Of a DNA stretch of 5,225 nucleotides, positions 1 through 5,225 are shown one piece after another; the stretch's first letter is position 1; each line of letters opens with the position of its first letter. This DNA is from Pseudomonadota bacterium (GTDB lineage Bacteria > Pseudomonadota > Alphaproteobacteria > Sphingomonadales > Sphingomonadaceae). The translations under genes were made by a program, and so were the position numbers. The stretch spans positions 1 through 5,225 of the forward strand of contig JAFAED010000476.1 in NCBI GenBank assembly GCA_023424275.1. Direction: 5' to 3'. The notes below the pieces were generated by a model that saw nothing but the letters and a program-made list of their open reading frames with translations, made no database searches and was not told where the DNA came from.

Positions 1-788
1 CCCTTGGCGCCCGCCATCGACACGCCGTCGAGCAGCGGGTTCGCGATCGCCTTTTGCGCGGCTTCGAGCGCGCGGCCGTCGCCTTCGGCCTCGCCGGTGC
101 CCATCATCGCCTTGCCCATTTCGCGCATCACGCTGCGCACGTCGGCGAAGTCGAGGTTGATCAGGCCGGGCATGACCATCAGGTCGGTGATGCCGCGCAC
201 GCCCTGTTGGAGCACTTCGTCGGCCATCGTGAACGCTTCCTTGAAGGTCGTGTTCGGGTTGGCGACGAGGAAGAGATTCTGGTTCGGAATGACGATCAGC
301 GTGTCGACATGATCCTGCAGCTCGGCGATGCCCGATTCCGCCGAACGCATGCGGCGCTGCCCTTCGAAGGTGAAGGGCTTGGTCACGACGCCGACGGTCA
401 GGATGCCGCGGTCGCGCGCCGCCTTGGCGATGACGGGAGCCGCACCGGTGCCGGTGCCGCCGCCCATGCCGGCTGCGACGAAGCACATATGCGCGCCGTT
501 CAGCGCCTCTTCGACCTGTGCGATGCTTTCCTCGGCGGCCGCACGACCGACCTCGGGCCGCGACCCCGCGCCCAGCCCCTGGGTGATCTGCGTCCCCAGC
601 TGGATGCGCCGTTCGGCGGGCGAAGCGTTCAGTGCCTGCGCGTCGGTGTTGGCGACGATGAAATCGACCCCTTCCACCCGTGCGGCGATCATATTTGCGA
701 TGGCATTGCCACCCGCGCCGCCGACGCCGATCACCGCGATACGCGGTTTCAGCTCATCGACCTGCGGCGGGCCAATATTGATGCTCAT
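1..788 (-). CDS. ftsZ: Cell division protein FtsZ, 3' end cut by the window
   Basis: FtsZ is the tubulin-like GTPase that polymerises at midcell into the Z-ring and recruits the divisome. The window shows 262 full codons from the start; the end of the GTPase domain, the linker and the C-terminal peptide that binds FtsA lie outside. The N-terminus reads [20 protein letters not shown] and leads into the nucleotide-binding GVGGAGGNA (residues 21-29). NTDAQAL follows at 47-53, the tubulin signature GGGTGTG at 109-115, and VTKPFTFEG at 135-143. The catalytic T7 loop NLDFADV is at 211-217. All key residues look intact, so it should be a working GTPase. The ATG at 786-788 is supported by a GGGAG ribosome binding site 8 bases upstream and by the usual FtsZ N-terminal length. 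It is the last visible gene of the cluster and is separated from ftsA by 153 bases. Identification is essentially certain. Confidence 0.98.
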   Translation of the reverse strand, partial: MSINIGPPQVDELKPRIAVIGVGGAGGNAIANMIAARVEGVDFIVANTDAQALNASPAERRIQLGTQITQGLGAGSRPEVGRAAAEESIAQVEEALNGAHMCFVAAGMGGGTGTGAAPVIAKAARDRGILTVGVVTKPFTFEGQRRMRSAESGIAELQDHVDTLIVIPNQNLFLVANPNTTFKEAFTMADEVLQQGVRGITDLMVMPGLINLDFADVRSVMREMGKAMMGTGEAEGDGRALEAAQKAIANPLLDGVSMAGAK

Positions 789-796
789 CAATCAGT

Positions 797-801
797 CTCC
801 C
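797..801 (-). promoter_or_regulatory. ftsZ ribosome binding site (GGGAG)
   Basis: GGGAG on the minus strand lies 8 bases before the ATG at 786-788. It fixes the ftsZ start at this codon, because no other in-frame start nearby has a comparable site. Confidence 0.8.
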
Positions 802-804
802 TGC

Positions 805-824
805 AGCGGCGAACCGGTGCCGCT
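805..824 (-). other. Stem-loop just upstream of the ftsZ ribosome binding site
   Basis: AGCGGC at 805-810 pairs with GCCGCT at 819-824 around an 8-base loop that contains the palindrome ACCGGT (813-818). It ends three bases before the GGGAG Shine-Dalgarno sequence. It would leave the ribosome binding site single-stranded while structuring the sequence directly before it. Such 6 bp stems are also expected by chance in GC-rich DNA. Confidence 0.3.
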
Positions 825-845
825 TCCCTCACCATGCGACCCAGA

Positions 846-867
846 CGGACGGTGGTCCTGCCGTCCG
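846..867 (-). other. Stem-loop in the ftsZ leader (7 bp stem, 8 base loop)
   Basis: CGGACGG at 846-852 is perfectly complementary to CCGTCCG at 861-867, with the loop at 853-860. In the minus-strand transcript it would form a GC-rich hairpin about 58 bases upstream of the ftsZ start. No T-run follows it, so it does not look like an intrinsic terminator. A role in mRNA stability or as a binding site is possible but unproven. Confidence 0.4.
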
Positions 868-872
868 GATTC
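868..872. promoter_or_regulatory. Second GANTC site (GATTC) before ftsZ
   Basis: GATTC on the plus strand, 31 bases from the first GANTC site and directly beside the 846-867 stem-loop. By eye the whole window has about eight such sites, and two of them fall in this 153-base gap. Methylation control is inferred from related organisms. Confidence 0.4.
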
Positions 873-902
873 CTGTCACCGCATTGCACTATTGTGACGT
901 CG

Positions 903-907
903 GAATC
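903..907. promoter_or_regulatory. GANTC site (GAATC), possible CcrM methylation site
   Basis: GAATC on the plus strand, GATTC on the minus strand, 115 bases upstream of the ftsZ start. GANTC is the target of the cell-cycle adenine methyltransferase CcrM in alphaproteobacteria, and with the GcrA regulator it activates the Caulobacter ftsZ promoter. The motif is seen directly; the function here is inferred. Confidence 0.45.
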
Positions 908-941
908 ACCCAAAAAATTAACCCTTTTGGCCTCTCGGCCC

Positions 942-2198
942 TTAAAAACTGCTTTTCAGCGCAGCCATCAACCGATGGATGATCGAAGTGCCGGCCGGCC
1001 GATGCACATCCTGCGACATCATCGGAAGATCGCGCAGGTCGACCGGGTCGGATGCGGCATAGAGAACCAGACCGGCGAGCGTCGCGAAAGCCGGACCGCC
1101 ATGTGCATCGGGCAAGCCGTGCAAGCCGCGCGGTCGCCCGACACGCGCGGCACGTCCCAGCGCGCTTTGCGTATAGTCGGCGATCCCCTTTAGGTCCGCG
1201 CCGCCGCCGACGAGCACGACCTGGCGCCCGATCGGGCCAACGAAATGCAAGTCTTTCAATGTCCTGCCGATCTCTCCCATCATTGCGTCGAGGTGCTGAC
1301 GGATGACGGAAACAAGCTGCGCGCGCGTGATGCGCGGGGAATCGCTGCCCGACGGAGCGCCGGGTTCGAGTTCGATAATCTCGTTATTGTCGCGCGGTGA
1401 CGCCGAGGCCGAGCCATAGAAGCTTTGCAAGCGCTGCGCCTGGCTGCGCCGGATGCCGAAGGCCGAGGCGATATCGTCGGTGATGTCGCTGGCACCGAAT
1501 GGCAGCGACGCCATTTCGACGAGCATGCCGCCGGCATAGAGCGAGACGGTGGTGACCGCGGCGCCGAGTTCGACGAGCGCAACGCCAAGATCGCGTTCCT
1601 CGTCCGACAGGCAGGCAAGCCCCGCCGCGATCGGCGACGCGACGACGGCGTTGACGTCGAGATGCGCCTGCCGGACCGCAGCCTCAAGGTTCCGCACCGG
1701 CGCGCCGTCCGCCATGATGATATGGATGTCGACGCCGAGACGGTCGGCATGGAGACCGATCGGGTTCTTGACCCCGGTGAGGCCGTCGAGCGTGTAGAGC
1801 GCCGGCTGGGCATGCAGGATCATGCGGCCCTCGGGATCGATGCCCGCACGGCCCGCCGCGAGCAGGTCGTCGATATCCTCCTGCTCGATCCGATGGCCGC
1901 CGAGTTCGCTTTCGATCGGCGCGACGTCGCTTAGCAATCCGCCTGCCGAGAAGCTGACCCACACGTCGTCGATGTTCAGGCCCGCAATGCGTTCGGCCTG
2001 CTCGATCGCCTCGCGCACGATATGTTCGGTCTGTTCCATGTCGGCGACATAGCCGCGCTGGACGCCGCGGCTTTCGCGCTGGCCGGTACCGAGGACGTGA
2101 AGCTGGCCGTCGGCGGTCTGCCCAGCGATCAGCGCGCATACCTTCCACGACCCGACATCGAGTGCGGTGATGATCTTTTCGATCCGCGGCGGCGGCAT
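942..2198 (-). CDS. ftsA: Cell division protein FtsA
   Basis: FtsA is the actin-like ATPase that anchors FtsZ polymers to the inner membrane and recruits later division proteins. The 418-residue product has the family's usual length. Residues 10-20 hold the phosphate-1 motif (ALDVGSWKV), about 83-163 the FtsA-specific 1C subdomain, and 327-338 the adenosine motif VVLVGGGADLKG. The C-terminal amphipathic helix that binds membrane is IIHRLMAALKSSF. The phosphate-2 region reads VELGAAVTTVSL (209-220), where most family members have a D-x-G-G-G-T type motif, so the acidic residue is Glu and the glycines are partly lost. I chose the ATG at 2196-2198 because the protein then starts MPPPRIEKIITALD, close to the conserved core, and because an AAGGA sits 7 bases upstream. 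The frame stays open to an ATG at 2364-2366, but that would overlap ftsQ by 164 bases with unrelated residues. It begins 4 bases after the ftsQ stop. Confidence 0.96.
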   Translation of the reverse strand: MPPPRIEKIITALDVGSWKVCALIAGQTADGQLHVLGTGQRESRGVQRGYVADMEQTEHIVREAIEQAERIAGLNIDDVWVSFSAGGLLSDVAPIESELGGHRIEQEDIDDLLAAGRAGIDPEGRMILHAQPALYTLDGLTGVKNPIGLHADRLGVDIHIIMADGAPVRNLEAAVRQAHLDVNAVVASPIAAGLACLSDEERDLGVALVELGAAVTTVSLYAGGMLVEMASLPFGASDITDDIASAFGIRRSQAQRLQSFYGSASASPRDNNEIIELEPGAPSGSDSPRITRAQLVSVIRQHLDAMMGEIGRTLKDLHFVGPIGRQVVLVGGGADLKGIADYTQSALGRAARVGRPRGLHGLPDAHGGPAFATLAGLVLYAASDPVDLRDLPMMSQDVHRPAGTSIIHRLMAALKSSF

Positions 2199-2202
2199 TC
2201 GC

Positions 2203-3141
2203 TTATCCTTCGTTCGCGGTGCTGGTGGCGACCGCGTCGACCGCAGCGCGCGCGTCGTCGAGCTTTGCCGGCGCCACCTGCCCTTCGTGCGGCAGGCGTA
2301 GCACGAAACGATCGGGATCGCGCATGTCGAAACGCAATATGCCGCGACCGAGCAAACGGTTGGCACCGTCCATATGCGCGAATTTGGCGAGCGCCGCCTT
2401 CGCCTCGCCCTCGCCCTCAGGCAAGGACAGCGTCTCGCCGCTGCGGAAGCGCAAATCCCAGCGGCGGTTACCGACCCAGGTCGCGCCAGCGAGCAGTTCC
2501 TTGAGGCTGTTCGCTTCGGCGAGCAGCCGGTCGAGGTCCTGCGAACGCTGGTTCGCCTTCGGGCCGATGACGAGCGGCAGGTCGGGCATCGTCGCGACGG
2601 TGACGGGTTCGAGCACGACGCCCTTTTCGTCGATCAGCGACAGGCGGTTATTATGCTGCCAGATCGCCGCAGGCGTGCGTTCGACGATATCGACGACAAG
2701 CGTGTCGGGCAGGCGGCGCGACACACGCGCATCCTTGATCCAGCCGTAGCGCATCAGGTCGCCGCGCACATCATCGAGGTCGACCGCCGCCATCGAGCGG
2801 TCCTTCTGCGCGAGTGCGATGTCATAGACCTTGAGCCGGTCGATGCGATCCGCGCCGACAACCTCGACCTTTTTCACCTGGAACCCCGCGCGGCCGACGG
2901 CCTGCGCATATTCCTCGTGAATTTTCGCCGTGACGCCCGTCGCATGCGCGGCGATGCCGGCAACCGCGAACAGGCTGAGCCCGACGGTCCAGTTGGCAAT
3001 CTTCTGCAGCCGCTGCGGGCTGACCGGCAGCGCGTTGATGATCGCATTGAGGCGCGACTGCTGGATCTTCCGCCGTTTTTTCGGCGCGCGCGCGGGCCGC
3101 CTTGGCGGCGCTTTCCCACGCTTGATCTGTGTTTTGCTCAT
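2203..3141 (-). CDS. ftsQ: Cell division protein FtsQ
   Basis: FtsQ is a bitopic inner-membrane protein that links early and late divisome proteins, known in other bacteria to form a complex with FtsB and FtsL. The 312-residue product has a very basic cytoplasmic tail, rich in Lys, Arg and Pro (residues 1-30). One membrane segment follows at about 50-68 (WTVGLSLFAVAGIAAHATG). A POTRA domain occupies about 87-156 (from FQVKKVEVVGADRI through LPDTLVVDIVERTPAAIW), and the periplasmic FtsQ/DivIB domain runs to about 283. The last 25 residues or so are Ala/Asp-rich and probably disordered. The basic tail fits the positive-inside rule, giving a cytoplasmic N-terminus. The ATG at 3139-3141 overlaps the ddl stop as ATGA, and a GGGGGAA lies 8 bases upstream. 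Sequence conservation in FtsQ is low, but the domain layout and the position between ddl and ftsA settle the call. Confidence 0.95.
   Translation of the reverse strand: MSKTQIKRGKAPPRRPARAPKKRRKIQQSRLNAIINALPVSPQRLQKIANWTVGLSLFAVAGIAAHATGVTAKIHEEYAQAVGRAGFQVKKVEVVGADRIDRLKVYDIALAQKDRSMAAVDLDDVRGDLMRYGWIKDARVSRRLPDTLVVDIVERTPAAIWQHNNRLSLIDEKGVVLEPVTVATMPDLPLVIGPKANQRSQDLDRLLAEANSLKELLAGATWVGNRRWDLRFRSGETLSLPEGEGEAKAALAKFAHMDGANRLLGRGILRFDMRDPDRFVLRLPHEGQVAPAKLDDARAAVDAVATSTANEG
2206..2210 (-). promoter_or_regulatory. ftsA ribosome binding site (AAGGA)
   Basis: AAGGA on the minus strand lies within the last codons of ftsQ, 7 bases before the ftsA ATG at 2196-2198. It decides between this start and the upstream in-frame ATG at 2364-2366. 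Confidence 0.7.
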
Positions 3142-4064
3142 GATAACGCTTCCCCCACGATGCGTTCGACGAGTTCGGCATAATCCATGCCGACGGCGCG
3201 CCCCTGTTCGGGCACAAGGCTGAGCGGCGTCATGCCGGGCTGCGTGTTCACCTCGAGCAGGAAGATGCCCGCGAGGCCATGTTCGTCGTCCCAGCGGAAG
3301 TCGGAGCGCGACGCGCCCTTGCAGCCGAGCAGACGGTGCGATTGCAGCGCCAGATCCTTCATCCGCTGCGCAACGTCGGCCGGGACGTCGGCGGGGCAGA
3401 CATGTTCGGTCAGGCCGTCGGTATATTTGGCGTCATAGTCGTAAAAGCCCGACTTGACGCGCAGTTCGGTGACGGCGAGCGGCGTGTCGCCGAGCACCGC
3501 GACGGTGAGTTCGCGCCCCTTGATGAAGGGTTCGGCGAGCAGGCGGTCGAACTCCTGCCACGGGCCGACGGCTTCGCGCGCAATCGGGTTGCCGTAATTG
3601 CTATCGTCCTTGATGATCGCGACGCCGACCGACGAGCCCTCGTTGACGGGTTTCAGGACATAGGGGCGCGGCAAGGGGTCGACTGTGAACAGGCTTTCGC
3701 TGTCGACCATGGTCCCCGTCGGCATGGGAATACCATGCGGCACGAGCGCCTGTTTCGTCAATTCCTTGTCGATCGCGATCACCGAGGTGACGAGCCCGCT
3801 ATGCGTATATTTGAGCCCCATCAGGTCGAGCATGCCCTGCACCGTGCCGTCCTCGCCCGGGACGCCGTGGAGCGCGTTGAACACGACGTCGGGCTTCGCC
3901 TCGGCGAGCCGCAGCGCGACGTCGCGGTCCATGTCGATGCGTGTGACCTTGTGGCCGCGGCTTTCGAGCGCATCGGCGACACCATTGCCGCTCATCAGCG
4001 ACACTTCGCGTTCGGCGGACCAGCCGCCCATCAGGACGGCGACATGCCAAGGACCCCGGCTCAC
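3138..4064 (-). CDS. ddl: D-alanine--D-alanine ligase
   Basis: Ddl joins two D-alanines using ATP, giving the dipeptide that ends the peptidoglycan stem; it is a cytoplasmic ATP-grasp enzyme. With the start chosen here the product has 308 residues, the usual length for DdlB. Visible motifs are VLMGGWSAEREVSL (10-23, with the substrate-binding Glu18), NALHGVPGEDG (63-73), Lys100, and the ATP-binding VLKPVNEGSSVGV (136-148). Further on are Glu185, FYDYDAKY (207-214), Arg253/Asp255 and the metal site LLEVNTQPGMTPLSLVP (269-285, Glu271 and Asn273). By comparison with E. coli DdlB all catalytic residues are present. I prefer the GTG at 4062-4064 because it has a perfect AGGAG 7 bases upstream, overlaps the murB stop as GTGA, and matches the usual N-terminus. 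An ATG at 4092-4094 would add ten unconserved residues inside murB. The symbol ddlB is also used for this cluster copy. Confidence 0.96.
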   Translation of the reverse strand: MSRGPWHVAVLMGGWSAEREVSLMSGNGVADALESRGHKVTRIDMDRDVALRLAEAKPDVVFNALHGVPGEDGTVQGMLDLMGLKYTHSGLVTSVIAIDKELTKQALVPHGIPMPTGTMVDSESLFTVDPLPRPYVLKPVNEGSSVGVAIIKDDSNYGNPIAREAVGPWQEFDRLLAEPFIKGRELTVAVLGDTPLAVTELRVKSGFYDYDAKYTDGLTEHVCPADVPADVAQRMKDLALQSHRLLGCKGASRSDFRWDDEHGLAGIFLLEVNTQPGMTPLSLVPEQGRAVGMDYAELVERIVGEALS

Positions 4065-4960
4065 TTCATGACTCCTACGCGCTGAATTTCCCATTGCAGC
4101 TCGACGCCGCTCTTGTCCTTGACGCGGCGGCGGACTTCCTCGCCGAGCGCCTCGATATCGGCGCTCGTCGCCTCACCCGTGTTGATGAGGAAATTGGTGT
4201 GCTTTTCGCTGACCTGCGCACCACCGACCATGAAGCCGCGACAGCCGGCTTCGTCGACAAGCTGCCATGCCTTGTGGCCGTCGGGATTCTTGAAGGTCGA
4301 GCCGCCGGTTTTCGAGCGCAAAGGCTGCGACGCCTCACGGCTCGCCGAGATGCGGTCCATTTCGGCCTGGATCGCGGCAGGCTCGCCGGGGCGGCCGCGG
4401 AAGGTTGCGCCGATCACGACCGCGCCCTCGGGCAATTCGCTGTGACGATAGGTATAGCCCAAATCGGCGAGCGGCAGCGTCCGGCGCTCGCCCGAACGGA
4501 GCACGACCTCGCAGTCGATGAGGATATCCTTGACCTCGCCGCCATAGGCGCCGCCGTTCATGCGGACGAACCCGCCGACGGTGCCGGGGATCGAGCGCAG
4601 GAATTCCATACCCGCGATACCCGCGTCGCGCGCGGTCGAGGAAACGAGGATGCCCGAAGCGCCGCCGCCGCAGCGCAGCGTCGTGGTGTCGACGGCTTCG
4701 ACCTTCGCAAAGGCCTTGCCGAGCCGGACGACAACGCCGGGAAAGCCGCCGTCGCGGACGATGAGGTTCGACCCGAGGCCGAGCGCCATCACCGGAATCG
4801 CGGGATCGAGGTCGCGGAGGAAATCGGCGAGGTCGTCGGCGTCCTTGGGTTCGAACAGCCAGTCGGCGGGACCGCCCGACTTGAACCATACGAGCGGCGC
4901 CAGTGGCGCTTTCGCCGTCAGCTTGCCGCGCACGGCGGGAAGAGTATCGGCTGCGCTCAT
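4061..4960 (-). CDS. murB: UDP-N-acetylenolpyruvoylglucosamine reductase MurB
   Basis: MurB is the FAD enzyme that uses NADPH to reduce UDP-GlcNAc-enolpyruvate to UDP-MurNAc, the second committed step of peptidoglycan precursor synthesis, in the cytoplasm. The product has 299 residues, typical of the shorter MurB class. FAD-binding motifs include [20 protein letters not shown] (59-78) and [20 protein letters not shown] (123-142). YRHSELP is at 171-177. [20 protein letters not shown] (219-238) carries the likely proton-donor Ser221, and [17 protein letters not shown] (246-262) follows. The C-terminal LQWEIQRVG has the catalytic Glu291. Nothing appears to be missing. The ATG at 4958-4960 overlaps the murC stop as ATGA. 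Its Shine-Dalgarno (AGAGG at 4965-4969, only 4 bases away) is short-spaced, so translation probably depends on coupling to murC. The stop TGA at 4061-4063 overlaps the GTG of ddl. Confidence 0.97.
   Translation of the reverse strand: MSAADTLPAVRGKLTAKAPLAPLVWFKSGGPADWLFEPKDADDLADFLRDLDPAIPVMALGLGSNLIVRDGGFPGVVVRLGKAFAKVEAVDTTTLRCGGGASGILVSSTARDAGIAGMEFLRSIPGTVGGFVRMNGGAYGGEVKDILIDCEVVLRSGERRTLPLADLGYTYRHSELPEGAVVIGATFRGRPGEPAAIQAEMDRISASREASQPLRSKTGGSTFKNPDGHKAWQLVDEAGCRGFMVGGAQVSEKHTNFLINTGEATSADIEALGEEVRRRVKDKSGVELQWEIQRVGVMK
4072..4076 (-). promoter_or_regulatory. ddl ribosome binding site (AGGAG)
   Basis: AGGAG on the minus strand, inside the 3' end of murB, is 7 bases before the GTG at 4062-4064. 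It is the strongest Shine-Dalgarno match in the window and decides in favour of the GTG over the ATG at 4092-4094, since it lies downstream of that ATG. Confidence 0.8.
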
Positions 4961-5225
4961 ACTGCCTCTACCGCGGCGGCGAGACCTGCCGCTATCTTGG
5001 TGATATCGCCCGCGCCGAGACAGATGATCATGTCGCCAGCGCCCAGATTGCCCGCGCGGATCGCATCGGCGACGGTGGTTGCCAGCGCGCCGGCGTCGGC
5101 GACGGTCGACGCATGGCGGTGGCCGCGATCGCGCAGCCCCTGCGCAAGCGCGTCGGACGTCACGCCGTCGATGGGCGCCTCGCCCGCCGTATAGACGGGC
5201 AGCGCGAGCACCATGTCGGCGTCAT
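4957..5225 (-). CDS. murC: UDP-N-acetylmuramate--L-alanine ligase MurC, C-terminal end only
   Basis: MurC adds L-alanine to UDP-MurNAc with ATP, the first step in building the peptide stem. Only the last 88 residues and the stop are in the window; the N-terminal and central ATP-binding domains lie beyond 5225. The visible part belongs to the C-terminal Mur ligase domain. It contains [20 protein letters not shown], which matches the family's V-Y-x-A-G-E-x-P-I motif, a GLRDRGH segment, and the late [15 protein letters not shown], matching the conserved G-A-G-D-I-T. The frame is open to the window edge, so the ATG at 5212-5214 is an internal methionine, not the start. The reading ends in TGA at 4957-4959, overlapping the murB start. 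Its position directly before murB is usual for alphaproteobacterial dcw clusters. Confidence 0.95.
   Translation of the reverse strand, partial: DADMVLALPVYTAGEAPIDGVTSDALAQGLRDRGHRHASTVADAGALATTVADAIRAGNLGAGDMIICLGAGDITKIAAGLAAAVEAV

Larger units (their letters stand above)
789..941 (-). promoter_or_regulatory. ftsA-ftsZ intergenic region, likely ftsZ leader and promoter
   Basis: This is the only sizeable non-coding gap in an otherwise overlapping gene cluster. Read toward ftsZ, it begins with an AT-rich stretch that is unusual for this GC-rich DNA (about 912-928, including a run of six T). It then has two GANTC sites (903-907 and 868-872), two GC-rich stem-loops (846-867 and 805-824) and the ftsZ ribosome binding site. 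In related alphaproteobacteria ftsZ is known to have its own promoter and cell-cycle control. A weak -10-like CACAAT lies at 893-898 on the minus strand, but I cannot find a convincing -35 at the right distance, so no exact promoter is claimed. That the region is regulatory is inference from its position and composition. Confidence 0.55.

Noticed and set aside
893..917. Sigma-70 type promoter for ftsZ with -10 CACAAT at 893-898
   Set aside because: No -35 element with good match and 16-18 base spacing could be found; the T-rich stretch upstream gives only poor matches. Noted inside the intergenic entry but not called as a promoter.
909..941. Possible intrinsic terminator or attenuator after ftsA (GGCC-GAGA-GGCC at 929-940, then T6 at 912-917 on the minus strand)
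   Set aside because: The GC stem is only 4 bp and is separated from the T-run by 11 bases. The other inverted repeat (910-915 with 925-930) is mostly A-T pairs. Neither fits an efficient terminator.
54..1193. 379-codon open frame on the plus strand
   Set aside because: It lies antisense to ftsZ and the end of ftsA, both unmistakable. Its composition (rich in Arg, Asp, His, Ala) is what the complement of GC-rich coding DNA gives, and I recognise no family motif.
2199..2366. N-terminal extension of ftsA by 56 residues
   Set aside because: The extension overlaps ftsQ, has no family resemblance, and the ATG at 2196-2198 has a good ribosome binding site and the standard FtsA N-terminus.
4094..5194. 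366-codon open frame on the plus strand
   Set aside because: It is antisense to murB and the end of murC, with the low-complexity Ala/Arg/Asp composition of a shadow frame. The frames at 2374-3183 and 3279-4085 on the plus strand are rejected for the same reason.
5212..5225. ATG at 5212-5214 as the start of a small 85-residue gene
   Set aside because: The frame stays open to the window edge and the residues before it continue the MurC C-terminal domain, so this is an internal methionine of murC.

Overview
The window is a GC-rich piece of the conserved division and cell wall (dcw) cluster of an alphaproteobacterium. The protein sequences, especially the very basic FtsQ N-terminus and the style of FtsA and FtsZ, suggest a member of the Sphingomonadales (Sphingomonas, Sphingopyxis or a relative). 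That placement is a judgement from reading, not a database result. All genes are on the minus strand and are transcribed from high to low coordinates.

Layout in transcription order: murC (C-terminal end only, 5225-4957), murB (4960-4061), ddl (4064-3138), ftsQ (3141-2203), ftsA (2198-942), a 153-base non-coding gap (941-789), then ftsZ (788-1, running off the window before its C-terminus). The first four genes are joined by 4-base stop/start overlaps (ATGA, GTGA, ATGA). ftsQ and ftsA are 4 bases apart. This tight packing implies one polycistronic message with translational coupling. The only real break is before ftsZ. It is unusually AT-rich at its ftsA end and carries two GANTC sites, two GC-rich stem-loops and a good ribosome binding site, so it is the likely place for extra control of ftsZ.

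How the genes work together: MurC and MurB act in cytoplasmic synthesis of the UDP-MurNAc-peptide precursor. Ddl makes the D-Ala-D-Ala that ends the peptide stem. FtsQ is the bitopic membrane scaffold of the divisome, FtsA tethers FtsZ to the membrane, and FtsZ is the tubulin-like GTPase that forms the ring. 

This is ordinary core chromosome, and I found no mobile element, CRISPR array, RNA gene or new system. The points worth a second look are the paired GANTC sites in front of ftsZ, the altered phosphate-2 motif of FtsA, and the start codon of ddl. The long open frames on the plus strand are shadows of the minus-strand genes.
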